Below are positions 28,990-39,524 of a stretch of DNA of 64,000 bases, piece after piece. Position 1 is the stretch's first letter, and every line of letters begins with the position of its first letter. The notes below the pieces were generated by a model that worked only from the letters and a program-made list of their open reading frames with translations, was not told the DNA's origin and did not search any database. The position numbers and the translations under genes are program-made. Location: contig NZ_JAAONZ010000013.1 of NCBI RefSeq assembly GCF_011602365.1, forward strand, positions 1 through 64,000. The letters run 5' to 3'. The stretch comes from Pseudomaricurvus hydrocarbonicus (GTDB taxonomy: Bacteria > Pseudomonadota > Gammaproteobacteria > Pseudomonadales > Cellvibrionaceae).

Positions 28990-30126
28990 TTGACAACTGG
29001 TGCCCTTAGACCCGCAATCCTGGTACTTGAAGATGGTAGTGTATTCCGTGGCAGCGCCATTGGTGCTGATGGAATATCCACCGGAGAGGTGGTGTTTAAC
29101 ACCGCCATGACCGGCTATCAGGAAATATTAACCGATCCCTCTTACGCGCAGCAGATTGTGACCCTGACCTACCCTCATATCGGGAATACGGGGACCAACA
29201 GCGAAGATGAAGAGTGTGATCGCATCTGGGCCAAGGGCCTGGTGATTCGCGACCTGCCGCTGATGGCCAGTAACTTCCGCAGTGAGCAGACTCTGGACGA
29301 GTACCTCAAGCAGCGCAACATCCTGGGGATTGCCGACATCGACACCCGTCGACTGACCCGTATCCTGCGCGACAAGGGCGCCCAGAACGGCTGCATCATG
29401 GCCGGCTCGGTGGATGAAGAGCAGGCGCTGGCGGCAGCAAAAGATTTTGGCGGCCTGAAGGGGCTGGATCTGGCTCAGGAAGTGACCACTCAGGAAAGCT
29501 ACAGCTGGCAAGAGGGCAGCTGGCAGTTGGGTAAAGGCTTTGTGTCACCGTCGGATTTTACATTCAAAGTGGTGGCCTACGACTTCGGTGTTAAGCGCAA
29601 CATTCTGCGCATGCTGGTCGATCGTGGTTGTGACCTGACCGTGGTGCCGGCCAAAACCCCGGCCGCAGAGGTTCTGGCGATGAACCCCGGCGGTATCTTC
29701 CTGTCCAATGGCCCGGGCGATCCCGAGCCTTGTGATTACGCCATTGAGGCCATTCAGGCGTTCCTGGAAACCGATGTTCCGGTGTTTGGTATTTGTCTGG
29801 GGCATCAGCTGCTGGCTCTGGCTTCTGGCGCCAAGACGGTGAAGATGGGGCTCGGCCATCACGGTGGCAACCACCCGGTGAAAAATATTGAAGATGGTAC
29901 GGTGATGATCACCAGTCAGAACCACGGTTTTGCGGTGGACGAAGCCTCTCTGCCGGAGGCTCTGCGAGTGACGCATAAGTCATTGTTTGATGGCACTCTG
30001 CAGGGCATTCACCGCAACGACAAGCCCGCGTTCAGTTTCCAGGGACACCCGGAAGCGAGTCCCGGCCCACACGATGCTGCCCCGTTGTTCGATCATTTCA
30101 TCGAACTGATGCAAGAGCGTCGCTAA
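28990..30126 (+). CDS. carA: Carbamoyl-phosphate synthase small subunit
   Basis: The 378-residue glutaminase subunit has the N-terminal domain ([13 protein letters not shown]...[37 protein letters not shown]) and a class I amidotransferase domain with the nucleophile in [13 protein letters not shown] and the GHPEAS histidine/glutamate. It supplies ammonia to CarB for arginine and pyrimidine synthesis. The start is TTG at 28990, chosen for the GAGGAG site 6 bp upstream and fit to family length; an in-frame TTG at 28963 has no such site. Confidence 0.96.
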   Translation: MTTGALRPAILVLEDGSVFRGSAIGADGISTGEVVFNTAMTGYQEILTDPSYAQQIVTLTYPHIGNTGTNSEDEECDRIWAKGLVIRDLPLMASNFRSEQTLDEYLKQRNILGIADIDTRRLTRILRDKGAQNGCIMAGSVDEEQALAAAKDFGGLKGLDLAQEVTTQESYSWQEGSWQLGKGFVSPSDFTFKVVAYDFGVKRNILRMLVDRGCDLTVVPAKTPAAEVLAMNPGGIFLSNGPGDPEPCDYAIEAIQAFLETDVPVFGICLGHQLLALASGAKTVKMGLGHHGGNHPVKNIEDGTVMITSQNHGFAVDEASLPEALRVTHKSLFDGTLQGIHRNDKPAFSFQGHPEASPGPHDAAPLFDHFIELMQERR

Positions 30127-30160
30127 GCAGTTTCAACAGCCAAGAAATTGTTCGTGGTTC

Positions 30161-30219
30161 GATGTCAGATGCAGTGCAGGCCCTACGCAGTAGCCACCGG
30201 GCGCGCCGCATCCGACATC
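30161..30219 (+). repeat. Imperfect inverted repeat between carA and carB
   Basis: GATGTCAGATGC (30161-30172) pairs with GCATCCGACATC (30208-30219) with one wobble. It forms a long hairpin in the 126-bp gap and has no T run, so it is more likely an mRNA structure or a remnant repeat than a terminator. Confidence 0.6.
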
Positions 30220-30252
30220 AGACATCCAACCCGAGAATAGATAGAGCACACC

Positions 30253-33200
30253 ATGCCAAAAAGAACTGACATACAAAGTATTCTGATCCTGGGTGCGGGC
30301 CCGATCGTCATCGGCCAGGCCTGTGAATTTGATTACTCTGGCGCCCAGGCCTGTAAAGCCCTGCGCGAAGAGGGTTACCGGGTCATTCTGGTCAACTCCA
30401 ACCCGGCCACCATCATGACCGATCCGTCCATGGCGGATGCCACCTACATCGAGCCAATCGAGTGGCGCACGGTCGAAAAGATTATTGAGAAAGAGCGTCC
30501 GGATGCGGTACTGCCCACCATGGGTGGTCAAACGGCGTTGAATTGTGCCCTGGCCTTGCACGATAACGGCGTGCTGGAAAAATACGGCGTTGAGCTGATT
30601 GGTGCCAACCAAAAAGCCATTCACATGGCCGAAGACCGCAATCTGTTTGATCAGGCGATGAAGCGTATTGGCCTGGAGTGCGCCCGTGCCGATATCGTGC
30701 ACACCATGGAAGCGGCGTTGGAAGTCCCCAAGAAGTACGGTTTCCCGGTGATCATTCGTCCCTCTTTCACCATGGGCGGCTCCGGCGGTGGTATTGCCTA
30801 CAACTGGGAAGAGTTTGAAGAAATCTGTACCCGTGGTTTTGACTTGTCGCCCACCAACGAGCTGCTGATCGATGAATCACTGCTGGGTTGGAAAGAGTAC
30901 GAGATGGAAGTGGTTCGTGATAAGAACGACAACTGCATCATCGTCTGCTCCATCGAGAACTTTGACCCTATGGGCGTGCACACCGGTGACTCCATCACCG
31001 TGGCGCCGGCCCAGACTCTGACCGATAAAGAACTGCAAATCATGCGTAACGCCTCCCTGGCGGTACTGCGTGAGATCGGTGTGGAAACCGGTGGTTCCAA
31101 CGTACAGTTCGCGATGGACCCGAAAACCGGCCGCCTGGTGGTGATCGAAATGAACCCTCGTGTGAGCCGCTCTTCGGCGCTGGCTTCCAAGGCGACCGGT
31201 TTCCCGATCGCCAAGGTCGCCGCCAAGCTGGCCGTGGGTTACACCCTCGACGAGTTGCAGAATGACATCACCGGTGGTGCCACTCCGGCGTCGTTCGAGC
31301 CGTCCATCGATTACGTTGTGACCAAAATTCCTCGCTTCACCTTTGAAAAATTTGGTGATGCCGATGCGCGCCTGACCACGCAGATGAAGTCTGTGGGTGA
31401 AGTGATGGCCATCGGTCGTACGTTCCAGGAATCCTTGCAAAAAGCTTTGCGCGGTCTGGAAGTAGACTCCGCCGGCTTCGAGCCCAAGGTCGACCTCAAG
31501 TCGGATGACGCCATGGCGCACATTCGTCGCGACCTGTCCACGCCGGGCGCTGAGCGCATCTGGTATGTGGGCGATGCCTTCCGCGCCGGCATGAGCGTCG
31601 ACGAGGTGTATGAAGTTTCCGCCATTGACCCCTGGTTCCTGGTGCAGATTGAAGACCTGATCAAGTCCGAGACCATGCTGTCGGCCATGCCGTTGAGCGA
31701 AATTGACGCGGACCTGATGTTCCGGATGAAGCGTAAAGGCTTCTCCGATAAGCGCCTGGGAGCGCTGCTCAGTGTCAGTGAGAAGACGCTGCGCAATCAC
31801 CGCACCAAACTGGGTATCCACCCGGTTTACAAGCGCGTGGATACCTGTGCGGCGGAATTCTCCACGTCGACTGCCTACATGTACTCGACCTATGAAGAAG
31901 AGTGTGAAGCGAATCCGTCCGACCGCGACAAGATCATGGTGCTGGGTGGCGGTCCTAACCGTATTGGCCAGGGTATCGAGTTTGATTACTGTTGTGTGCA
32001 CGCCGCACTGGCGTGTCGCGAAGACGGTTACGAAACCATTATGGTCAACTGTAACCCCGAGACCGTGTCCACGGATTACGACACCTCTGACCGTCTGTTC
32101 TTTGAGCCGGTGACGCTGGAAGACGTGTTGGAAATTGTGCGCAAGGAGAAGCCCAAAGGGGTGATTGTGCAGTTTGGTGGCCAGACGCCATTGAAACTGG
32201 CTCGCTCACTGGAAGCGGAAGGTGTGCCGATCATCGGTACCAGTCCGGAAGCGATTGACCGTGCCGAAGACCGTGAACGTTTCCAGCAAATGCTGATTCG
32301 TCTGGATCTCAAGCAGCCGTCCAACGCGATTGTGCGCTCTACCGAAGAAGCGGTTCGCATGGCTTCGCACGTGGGCTACCCGCTGGTGGTGCGTCCATCT
32401 TACGTGCTGGGCGGACGGGCGATGGAAATCGTGCATAAAGAGGAAGAGCTGCGCACTTACATGCGTGAAGCGGTGCAGGTCTCTGAAGATGCGCCAGTGC
32501 TGCTGGATCACTTCCTCAATGCCGCGATTGAAGTGGACATTGACGCGGTGTGCGACGGTACGGATGTCGTGATTGGTGCCATCATGCAGCACATTGAGCA
32601 GTGTGGCGTTCACTCCGGTGACTCGGCGTGTTCTCTGCCACCGTACTCCCTGCCCGCCAGCGTGCAGGACGACATGCGTGAGCAGGTGCGCAAGATGGCC
32701 GTTGAGCTGGGTGTGATCGGCTTAATGAACGTACAGCTGGCCTATCAGGGCGGTGAGATCTACGTGATTGAAGTCAATCCACGGGGTTCGCGTACGGTAC
32801 CGTTTGTGTCCAAGTGCATCGGTGTGTCGCTGGCGAAGGTTGCGGCTCGGGTGCAGGCGGGTAAGAGTCTGGCGGAGCAGGGCTTCACCACCGAAATCGT
32901 GCCCAATTACTACAGTGTTAAAGAAGCGGTATTCCCGTTCAACAAGTTCCCGGCGGTTGATCCGATTCTGGGGCCTGAGATGAAATCCACCGGTGAAGTC
33001 ATGGGTGTGGGTGATACCTTTGCCGAAGCCTACGCTAAAGCCCAGCTGGGTGCGGGGGATGAAATCCCAACCGAGGGCCGGGTGTTTATCAGTGTGCGCG
33101 ATTGCGACAAGGAAGATCTGCTTCCGGTGGCCAATGAGCTGGTGGATCTGGGCTTTAGCCTGGTGGCAACCCGCGGTACGGCGAAGTTCCTGGCCGGTCA

Positions 33201-33474
33201 CGGCCTCAACGTTGATGTCGTGAACAAGGTGATTGAAGGTCGTCCGCACATTGTGGACATGATCAAAAACGATGAAATTTCCATGGTGTTCAACACCACG
33301 GAAGGCAAGCAGGCCATTAAGGATTCTGCGTCCATTCGTCGCAGTGCGGAAAACCACCGCGTTTATTACACCACCACCATTGCTGGTGCCGCAGCGGTTT
33401 GCATGGCCCTGCGTTTTGGACAGCAGCAGCAGGTTCGCAGCTTACAAGAGCTGCATGGGAGAATTGCAGGATGA
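30253..33474 (+). CDS. carB: Carbamoyl-phosphate synthase large subunit
   Basis: At 1073 residues the protein is full length. Two homologous ATP-grasp halves are visible ([29 protein letters not shown] and later [23 protein letters not shown]), followed by the C-terminal regulatory MGS-like domain ([36 protein letters not shown]). It makes carbamoyl phosphate from bicarbonate, ammonia from CarA and two ATP. Its stop overlaps the greA start by ATGA, so the genes are cotranscribed. Confidence 0.98.
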   Translation: MPKRTDIQSILILGAGPIVIGQACEFDYSGAQACKALREEGYRVILVNSNPATIMTDPSMADATYIEPIEWRTVEKIIEKERPDAVLPTMGGQTALNCALALHDNGVLEKYGVELIGANQKAIHMAEDRNLFDQAMKRIGLECARADIVHTMEAALEVPKKYGFPVIIRPSFTMGGSGGGIAYNWEEFEEICTRGFDLSPTNELLIDESLLGWKEYEMEVVRDKNDNCIIVCSIENFDPMGVHTGDSITVAPAQTLTDKELQIMRNASLAVLREIGVETGGSNVQFAMDPKTGRLVVIEMNPRVSRSSALASKATGFPIAKVAAKLAVGYTLDELQNDITGGATPASFEPSIDYVVTKIPRFTFEKFGDADARLTTQMKSVGEVMAIGRTFQESLQKALRGLEVDSAGFEPKVDLKSDDAMAHIRRDLSTPGAERIWYVGDAFRAGMSVDEVYEVSAIDPWFLVQIEDLIKSETMLSAMPLSEIDADLMFRMKRKGFSDKRLGALLSVSEKTLRNHRTKLGIHPVYKRVDTCAAEFSTSTAYMYSTYEEECEANPSDRDKIMVLGGGPNRIGQGIEFDYCCVHAALACREDGYETIMVNCNPETVSTDYDTSDRLFFEPVTLEDVLEIVRKEKPKGVIVQFGGQTPLKLARSLEAEGVPIIGTSPEAIDRAEDRERFQQMLIRLDLKQPSNAIVRSTEEAVRMASHVGYPLVVRPSYVLGGRAMEIVHKEEELRTYMREAVQVSEDAPVLLDHFLNAAIEVDIDAVCDGTDVVIGAIMQHIEQCGVHSGDSACSLPPYSLPASVQDDMREQVRKMAVELGVIGLMNVQLAYQGGEIYVIEVNPRGSRTVPFVSKCIGVSLAKVAARVQAGKSLAEQGFTTEIVPNYYSVKEAVFPFNKFPAVDPILGPEMKSTGEVMGVGDTFAEAYAKAQLGAGDEIPTEGRVFISVRDCDKEDLLPVANELVDLGFSLVATRGTAKFLAGHGLNVDVVNKVIEGRPHIVDMIKNDEISMVFNTTEGKQAIKDSASIRRSAENHRVYYTTTIAGAAAVCMALRFGQQQQVRSLQELHGRIAG

Positions 33475-33947
33475 TCAAAGTTCCAATGACCGTCGAAGGC
33501 GCCAATGCGTTGCGTGAAGAGCTCGATCGCCTGAAAAAAGTGGATCGCCCGCGCATTGTGCAGGCGATTGCCGAAGCCCGTGAGCACGGCGATCTGAAAG
33601 AAAATGCCGAATACCACGCGGCCCGCGAGCAGCAGGGATTCTGTGAAGGTCGTATTCAGGAAATCGAAGGCAAGCTGGCCAGCGCTCAGGTGATCGATAT
33701 TTCCCAGATCCCCGTCGGTGACAAGGTTATCTTCGGCACCACGGTGGTGATCATCAACGTGGACACCGATGAAGCGGTTACTTACAAGATTGTTGGCGAT
33801 GACGAGGCGAATGTGAAGGTCAACAAGATCTCCATCAACTCCCCGATTGCACGCGGTTTGATCGGCAAAGAAGTCGGCGATGTGGCGGTGATACGCACGC
33901 CGGGCGGTGAAGTGGAATATGAAATTGACGAAGTAAAATTCATCTAA
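33471..33947 (+). CDS. greA: Transcript cleavage factor GreA
   Basis: The 158-residue protein has the N-terminal coiled coil ([61 protein letters not shown]) with the acidic tip that enters the RNA polymerase channel, and the C-terminal FKBP-like domain. It rescues backtracked polymerase. The ATG overlaps the carB stop codon; carAB-greA is a conserved order in gammaproteobacteria. Confidence 0.97.
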   Translation: MIKVPMTVEGANALREELDRLKKVDRPRIVQAIAEAREHGDLKENAEYHAAREQQGFCEGRIQEIEGKLASAQVIDISQIPVGDKVIFGTTVVIINVDTDEAVTYKIVGDDEANVKVNKISINSPIARGLIGKEVGDVAVIRTPGGEVEYEIDEVKFI

Positions 33948-33974
33948 CCACTTTTCAGTCTTCTTTGACTTGAC

Positions 33975-34092
33975 GCGAGGCAGCCGAATCCCAAGGCTGT
34001 CTCGCTACTCGCTACTCGCTACTCGCTACTCGCTACTCGCTACTCGCCCAAGGTGAATTGCGCAGCAAGAGAGGGCACGCTGGGGTGACTCG
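33975..34092 (+). repeat. Composite repeat: hairpin, six CTCGCTA heptamers, dispersed repeat
   Basis: An 11-bp hairpin (GCGAGGCAGCC at 33975-33985, GGCTGTCTCGC at 33995-34005, one wobble) runs straight into tandem heptamers CTCGCTA at 34001, 34008, 34015, 34022, 34029 and 34036. A partial seventh unit leads into the dispersed repeat CAAGGTGAATTGCGCAGC... (34049-34092). The heptamer repeats the hairpin's 3' foot. The remaining gap up to 34286 holds the acs promoter and no gene. Confidence 0.92.
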
Positions 34093-34286
34093 CACCTCGC
34101 ACCTCAAACCTCGCCCCCTAGCCTTATATCAATTCCTCAGCTACGATTGATCTTTAATAACACAATTTTACCGATTGGACCTCTACTAAAGTAGGGTGTA
34201 GCTCTTTCTGACGCTGGTCTATGATGGAGCCATTGAAGTTCAAAATATCCGTTAATTATAAATAATTAGAAGTTGAGGGAGTTGTT

Positions 34287-36224
34287 ATGTCAGAGGTACA
34301 CGTCTACCCGGTTCCGGACCAAGTGGCTGAATCTGCCTGGATCAATCGCGAGAAGTACGAATCCATGTACCGCCAGTCGGTGGAGAACCCGGATGCCTTC
34401 TGGGGCGAACAGGCGAAACAATTTCTCACCTGGAGCAAGCCGTTCACCAAAGTGCAGGAATACGATTTTCACAAGGGCACTGCCAGCTGGTTTGAAGACG
34501 GCGAGCTGAATGTCAGCGTCAACTGCATCGATCGACATCTGGCCACCCGGGGCGATCAGGTGGCCATCATCTGGGAAGGTGATGACCCGACCGAAGACAA
34601 GAAAGTTACCTACCGTCAGTTGCACACCGAGGTGTGTAAACTGGCCAATGTGCTCAAAGAGCGCGGCGTGAAAAAAGGCGATCGGGTCTGTATTTACATG
34701 CCCATGATCCTTGAAGCCGCCTACGCGATGCTGGCCTGTACCCGCATTGGCGCCGTGCACTCCATCGTCTTTGGTGGCTTTTCCCCGGACGCGCTGCAGG
34801 GGCGGATTCTCGATTCCGATTGTCAGGTGCTGATTACTGCCGATGAAGGCGTGCGCGGTGGCAAGTCGGTACCCCTGAAAGTGAATGCCGACAAGGCGCT
34901 GGAAGGCTGCCCGAATGTTCACACCTGCCTGGTCGTGAACCGCACCGGAGGCCCGGTGAACTGGGTCGAAGGTCGCGACATCTGGTACGGCGAAGCCACC
35001 GCCGCAGCCTCGGCCGAGTGTGAGCCGGAACCCATGGCGGCGGAAGACCCGCTGTTCATTCTCTATACCTCGGGTTCGACCGGTAAGCCCAAAGGGGTTC
35101 TGCACACCACCGCCGGTTACCTGTTGCAATCGGCCATGACTCACAAATACACCTTTGATTACAAAGACGGTGACGTCTACTGGTGTACGGCGGATGTGGG
35201 TTGGGTGACCGGGCACAGTTACATCGTTTACGGACCGCTGACCAACGGGGCGATTACCTTAATGTTTGAAGGTGTGCCCACCTACCCCAGCGCCTCTCGT
35301 TGCTGGGAGATTGTCGACAAGCATCAGGTCAATATTTTCTACACGGCGCCCACCGCCATTCGTGCCTTGATGGGCGCGGGTGATGAGATGGTCACCAGCA
35401 CCAACCGCGAATCCCTGCGTTTGCTGGGTACCGTGGGGGAGCCGATCAACCCGGAAGCCTGGGAGTGGTACCACCGCGTGGTGGGCGAAAGCCGCTGCCC
35501 GATTGTGGACACCTGGTGGCAGACCGAAACCGGTGCGCACATGTTGACACCCCTTCCGGGGGCGACCGATCTGAAGCCGGGCTCAGCGACGCTGCCCTTC
35601 TTTGGGGTGCAGCCGGTCATTCTCGACGCCGAAGGTCATGAGATTGAAGGCGCCTGTGAAGGCAGTCTGGCCATCAAAGCCTCCTGGCCCAGCCAGATTC
35701 GCACGGTCTACGGCGATCATCAGCGCTGTGTCGATACCTATTTCAGTACCTACCCGGGTTACTATTTCACCGGTGACGGTGCGCGCCGTGACGAAGACGG
35801 CTACTACTGGATTACTGGCCGTGTGGACGATGTGCTGAACGTCTCCGGTCACCGCATGGGTACCGCGGAGATTGAAAGTGCGCTGACACTGCACACGCAA
35901 ATCGCCGAAGCGGCCGTTGTGGGGGCTCCACACGACATCAAGGGGCAGGGCATTTACTGCTACGTGACACCGATGGCGGGTGTCGAAGGCAGCGATGAAC
36001 TGAAAAAAGAACTGGTCAATCTCTGTGTGCAGGAGATTGGTCCGATTGCCAAACCCGACTGGATTCAGTGGGCGCCGGGCCTGCCCAAGACCCGCTCCGG
36101 CAAGATCATGCGTCGCATCCTGCGCAAGGTCGCTGCCAATGAACTGGATACCCTGGGGGATACCTCAACCCTGGCGGACCCCTCCGTCGTGGACCAGTTG
36201 ATCGATAATCGCCTCAACCGCTAG
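34287..36224 (+). CDS. acs: Acetyl-CoA synthetase
   Basis: The 645-residue enzyme has the Acs N terminus, the P-loop-like [15 protein letters not shown], the WWQTETG motif, the hinge [26 protein letters not shown] and the C-terminal acetylatable lysine in [15 protein letters not shown]. It converts acetate, CoA and ATP to acetyl-CoA through acetyl-AMP; the lysine is usually inactivated by acetylation. A GAGGGAG ribosome site precedes the ATG. It is flanked on both sides by composite heptamer repeats. Confidence 0.97.
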   Translation: MSEVHVYPVPDQVAESAWINREKYESMYRQSVENPDAFWGEQAKQFLTWSKPFTKVQEYDFHKGTASWFEDGELNVSVNCIDRHLATRGDQVAIIWEGDDPTEDKKVTYRQLHTEVCKLANVLKERGVKKGDRVCIYMPMILEAAYAMLACTRIGAVHSIVFGGFSPDALQGRILDSDCQVLITADEGVRGGKSVPLKVNADKALEGCPNVHTCLVVNRTGGPVNWVEGRDIWYGEATAAASAECEPEPMAAEDPLFILYTSGSTGKPKGVLHTTAGYLLQSAMTHKYTFDYKDGDVYWCTADVGWVTGHSYIVYGPLTNGAITLMFEGVPTYPSASRCWEIVDKHQVNIFYTAPTAIRALMGAGDEMVTSTNRESLRLLGTVGEPINPEAWEWYHRVVGESRCPIVDTWWQTETGAHMLTPLPGATDLKPGSATLPFFGVQPVILDAEGHEIEGACEGSLAIKASWPSQIRTVYGDHQRCVDTYFSTYPGYYFTGDGARRDEDGYYWITGRVDDVLNVSGHRMGTAEIESALTLHTQIAEAAVVGAPHDIKGQGIYCYVTPMAGVEGSDELKKELVNLCVQEIGPIAKPDWIQWAPGLPKTRSGKIMRRILRKVAANELDTLGDTSTLADPSVVDQLIDNRLNR

Positions 36225-36251
36225 AAGCGGCGACATCAATAACGCCTGATT

Positions 36252-36492
36252 CGAGAGGCGGGACAAAGACACTGTCCCGCCTCTCGCTCAAGGTGAATAC
36301 ATAGCAAGAAAGGCACCCAGGGGTGTCTCGCTTTTATCTTTCTTGTTCTAGTGGAATTGCGCAGCAAGAGAGGGCACCCTGGGTTGGCTCGCCACTCGCC
36401 ACTCGCCACTCGCCACTCGCCACTCGCCACTCGCCACTCGCCACTCGCCACTCGCCACTCGCCACTCGCCACTCGCCACTCGCCACTCGCCA
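36252..36492 (+). repeat. Composite repeat: 14-bp hairpin, two dispersed repeat copies and fifteen CTCGCCA heptamers
   Basis: A perfect 14-bp hairpin (36252-36265 with 36273-36286, 7-nt loop) is followed by a diverged dispersed repeat (36289-36330), a better copy (36351-36391, AATTGCGCAGCAAGAGAGGG) and then exactly 15 tandem CTCGCCA units from 36388 to 36492. The array ends 46 bp before the start codon of the TRIC-like gene and is free of stop codons in every frame: each forward frame reads the same cyclic peptide, LATRHSP. Confidence 0.95.
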
Positions 36493-36538
36493 CTTTTTTT
36501 ATGCCATACTGCGCCTTTTTCCACGGGCGTCACTGTCT

Positions 36539-37159
36539 ATGCTTGGGTCCTCCCCTGATTTCCTCTATATTGCCGGCCTGCTCGGGGTCATTGTGTTTGC
36601 TATTTCGGGCGCCCTGGCGGCAGCGGAAAAGCACCTCGACATACTCGGATTCATCCTGTTTGCGGCCATCACCGGTATCGGCGGTGGCACCGTGCGCGAT
36701 CTCATTTTGGGGGTGGATGTTTTTTGGGTGACGGACGCTCTTTACTTGCAAGTGTGTGTGGCTGCGGGTGTACTGACGTACTTTTTGGCTCCCCAGTTCG
36801 TCGCACGTCAGCGCTTGTTGCTGTGGATGGATGCCATGGGGTTGGCGCTGTTCAGTGTGCTGGGGACCTCCAAAGCCTATGCTTTGGGGGTGGATCTGTT
36901 GGTGGCCTGCGCGATGGGGATGATTACCACCACGTTCGGCTCGGTGATTCGGGACATTTTGTCCGATCGTGAGCCGGTGCTGTTGGGTCCGGAAATCTAC
37001 GTTACGGCGGCTTTGGCGGGGGCGATGAGTTACCTGCTGTTGTTTCATGTGCTGGGCGATAGCGGTGTGAGTATTGCGATCGCCGTGGTGATTGCTTTTG
37101 CGGTTCGCGCGGCGGCGATGGTGTGGGATTTACGGTTGCCCAAGTTTTCCCGCTATTAG
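36539..37159 (+). CDS. TRIC-type (UPF0126/YadS-like) membrane channel protein
   Basis: The 206-residue protein has seven hydrophobic helices and the paired TRIC/UPF0126 motifs: FAISGALAAAEKHLDILGFILFAAITGIGGGTVRDLILG in the first half and MGMITTTFGSVIRDILSDREPVL in the second. Bacterial members form homotrimeric cation channels. I place the start at ATG 36539. The frame is open upstream through the heptamer array, which would add LATRHSP repeats; no good ribosome site is seen at 36539, so the true start is not certain. Heptamer copy number could affect expression. Confidence 0.88.
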   Translation: MLGSSPDFLYIAGLLGVIVFAISGALAAAEKHLDILGFILFAAITGIGGGTVRDLILGVDVFWVTDALYLQVCVAAGVLTYFLAPQFVARQRLLLWMDAMGLALFSVLGTSKAYALGVDLLVACAMGMITTTFGSVIRDILSDREPVLLGPEIYVTAALAGAMSYLLLFHVLGDSGVSIAIAVVIAFAVRAAAMVWDLRLPKFSRY

Positions 37160-37284
37160 TGTGTTCAAATACTGGTGTGGCGCAACTCGGGTAAACGTTT
37201 TGGCCGGCACTCACTCGCATTGCTCATAGAGAGTTGCGGTGTCGGCAGGTTAGAAATACGGGTTAGTAGCTGGAGTAATTTTTC

Positions 37285-37776
37285 ATGGATTCAAATAGCT
37301 CTGCTTCTCAGCAAGCGGCTTCCGAGGGGGCCTGGGATTGTGTTGAGTGGGATTACCCCACCCCTTTTTTGCTGGATGTGAGCGTGGAGGAAAAAGACAT
37401 TGATGGTCTGCAGCACGTCAATAATGCGGTCTATGTCAGCTGGTGTCAGGAGGCCGGTTGGGGACACTCCAAGGCGCTGGGAATAGGCCTGAAAGATTAT
37501 CAGGCACTGGATCGCGCCATGGCGATTCGTCGCAGTGAGTTTGATTATCTGCAGGCGGCGTACCTGGGGGATTCACTCAAGGTGGCGACCTGGCTGACCG
37601 GCAATGACAACAAATTGTCCATGGAACGTCGGTTTCAGTTGGTGAGGGCCAGCGATGGTGCCACCTTGTTGCGGGCGCGCTGGGATTTGGTGTGTATCCA
37701 GATCAGCAGTGGCCGCCCCAAGCGCATGCCGACGTCCTTCAAAGAGGTTTACGGCAGCGTGGTCGTCGAGGCCTGA
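37285..37776 (+). CDS. Acyl-CoA thioesterase, 4HBT hotdog family
   Basis: This 163-residue protein contains one hotdog domain: VSVEEKDIDGLQHVNNAVYVSWCQEAGWGHSKALG (the 4-hydroxybenzoyl-CoA thioesterase signature with catalytic aspartate at the D-x-x-x-HVNN position), then a long central strand region. It hydrolyses acyl-CoA esters; the chain specificity is unknown. It lies between the TRIC-like gene and a convergent TetR regulator that has acyl-CoA-related neighbours, so a lipid role is plausible. Confidence 0.88.
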   Translation: MDSNSSASQQAASEGAWDCVEWDYPTPFLLDVSVEEKDIDGLQHVNNAVYVSWCQEAGWGHSKALGIGLKDYQALDRAMAIRRSEFDYLQAAYLGDSLKVATWLTGNDNKLSMERRFQLVRASDGATLLRARWDLVCIQISSGRPKRMPTSFKEVYGSVVVEA

Positions 37777-37810
37777 GCCTAAGGGGCTTAAGGGCTGGCG
37801 AAGTGGTTCG

Positions 37811-38443
37811 TCAGCCCGTGATTAAGGGGCGGGTGAGCCGGATCAGCCGTTGGCATTCGGCCGCGATGTCCATGGTTTTCAGCGAGGAGGGCTCGGTCAG
37901 TTTGCGGGTAATGTACTGGCTGAACGCGCCTGACAAGGTGTCGTGCAGGTCCATAACCGAGGCATCTGCCCGCACACACCCCTGCTGTTGGCCCTGCGCT
38001 AGAATATCTTCCAGAAGTTTGACCAGGTAACGCTCGCTGAATTGGGGGTCAATGGTGCGCTGCCGTGCTGTGATGCTGAGAAAGACAATTTCAGCCAGTT
38101 GCGGGTGGGCAAGATAAAAACTGACGACGGTGGTCAGAAAGGTATCCAGTTGATCCAGCGCGTTGCCGGAAGTCTGGTCAATCTTTTGCCGCACTTCCTC
38201 TTCCAAGTGAGCCAAATCGGGCAGGATACAGGCAAAGATTAATGAGTCTTTGTTGCCGAAATATTTGTAGATGGTTTGTGGGCCAACGCCGGCTTTCTTG
38301 GCGATGTCACGGATGCCGACTTGGTGAAACAGTCCCTGAGAAAAGAACTCTATGACGGTCACTCGCAGTTTTTCCAGCATTTCGGGGCTGATGGTGCGGC
38401 GGTCTTGCTTGGGGTAGGTTAGCTCGGGGCTATAATCGGTCAT
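37811..38443 (-). CDS. TetR-family transcriptional regulator
   Basis: The 210-residue protein has an N-terminal TetR helix-turn-helix at about 22-68 (VTVIEFFSQGLFHQVGIRDIAKKAGVGPQTIYKYFGNKDSLIFACI) and an all-helical ligand domain. The ligand and targets are unknown. It is convergent with the thioesterase gene and divergent from the Smr-domain gene, with about 220 bp in between that could hold its operator. Confidence 0.92.
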   Translation of the reverse strand: MTDYSPELTYPKQDRRTISPEMLEKLRVTVIEFFSQGLFHQVGIRDIAKKAGVGPQTIYKYFGNKDSLIFACILPDLAHLEEEVRQKIDQTSGNALDQLDTFLTTVVSFYLAHPQLAEIVFLSITARQRTIDPQFSERYLVKLLEDILAQGQQQGCVRADASVMDLHDTLSGAFSQYITRKLTEPSSLKTMDIAAECQRLIRLTRPLITG

Positions 38444-38660
38444 AGGACTCCGTCGTTATCATTGATTTTGGCGTGCCGATTAACAGATTGAAAATTGAAT
38501 ATATATCAGTGATCAGTCACGTTCAATTGAACGAAGGGGAAGGTGTGTTGTTTTTCACGCCATATTTGTCGTCTGTTTAACACTTATGGTGTTTGTCCTG
38601 GCTGGCAGGAAGCGGGTTATAATGGCGTATAAGTGGATTGACCCGCCGACGGGAGGGCGT

Positions 38661-39251
38661 ATGTCAGATAGCGATACAACTGAGTTTGAAGCGTTCCGTG
38701 CGGCGATGGGGGATGTCAAACCCATCAAACGACCGGCGCGGGTCAAGCTGCAATCCTCCGCAGACCTGGGGACTAACCTGCGGGCCCGGCGAGAAGCCGC
38801 AACCGCCACGGTGGCGTCGGAGATCAATGATTTGTCCGGTGAGTTCATTGAGCCGGTCGACCCGAGCGACATCCTCAGTTTCCAGCGTCCGGGCATACAG
38901 AATGGTGTCTTTCGCAACCTGCGCCTCGGCAAGTATGCCATTGAAGCGCGTCTGGATTTGCACCGCCACACGGTTGAGCAGGCGAGGGAGGCGGTGTTTC
39001 GATTTGTCAGCGACTGCTTAAAACACGATATTCGCTGCGCTCTGATCACCCACGGTAAAGGGGAAGGCCGCAAGCAGCCGGCGGTGCTCAAGAGTTGTAT
39101 TGCCCACTGGCTGCCGCAATTGGCTGAGGTCATGGCGTTTCACTCGGCTCAAAAACAGCACGGCGCCTCCGGCGCCACCTACATCATGTTGCGCAAGAGT
39201 GAGCGCAAGCGCCAGGACAATCTGGAGCGCCATCAAAAACGTCGCCTGTAA
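38661..39251 (+). CDS. Smr-domain protein (SmrA/SmrB-like)
   Basis: This 196-residue protein has an unstructured N terminus and a C-terminal Smr domain with LDLHRHTVEQAREAVFRFVSDC (DLHxxT motif) and LITHGKGEGR (HGKG motif). Proteobacterial Smr proteins are endonucleases; E. coli SmrB cleaves mRNA at collided ribosomes. Length and N-terminal layout fit the SmrA-type group. The ATG at 38661 has GGGAGGG upstream; an upstream in-frame start at 38586 is less likely. Confidence 0.88.
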   Translation: MSDSDTTEFEAFRAAMGDVKPIKRPARVKLQSSADLGTNLRARREAATATVASEINDLSGEFIEPVDPSDILSFQRPGIQNGVFRNLRLGKYAIEARLDLHRHTVEQAREAVFRFVSDCLKHDIRCALITHGKGEGRKQPAVLKSCIAHWLPQLAEVMAFHSAQKQHGASGATYIMLRKSERKRQDNLERHQKRRL

Positions 39252-39524
39252 TGGCCGGGCGTGTCAAAAGTTACGCTTGTGGCTGTGGTTTGCAGCCGTT
39301 CATCGGCCAGCGGGTGGTTCGTTAGCCCTTGCCCCCCGAGTCATCGGTTCTCCTGTCGCTTTGGGCTCTGCTGTCAATAGCTTCTTTCTCTGAGTCTTCG
39401 ATATTTGGGGCAAGTTCCGCGTTAATTGTTCGCCAGAATGAAAGAGATGCCTTAGACTTATTCATATGTGTGCTATGTTTATTACTACTTGTAACTTTAG
39501 CATCTAATACCCTAAGGAGAAGGT

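Noticed and set aside
30877-32001. 374-residue minus-strand frame opposite carB
   Set aside because: Shadow of carB; composition is that of a reverse complement of a G/C-rich gene.
36388-36492. CRISPR-like array
   Set aside because: The units are contiguous 7-mers without spacers, so this is a microsatellite, not a CRISPR. No cas genes are seen.
36236-36533. Open frames encoding WRVASGE or SPLATRH repeats over the heptamer array
   Set aside because: They result from the stop-free 7-bp repeat itself and would be open in any frame; no start site or homology supports a protein.
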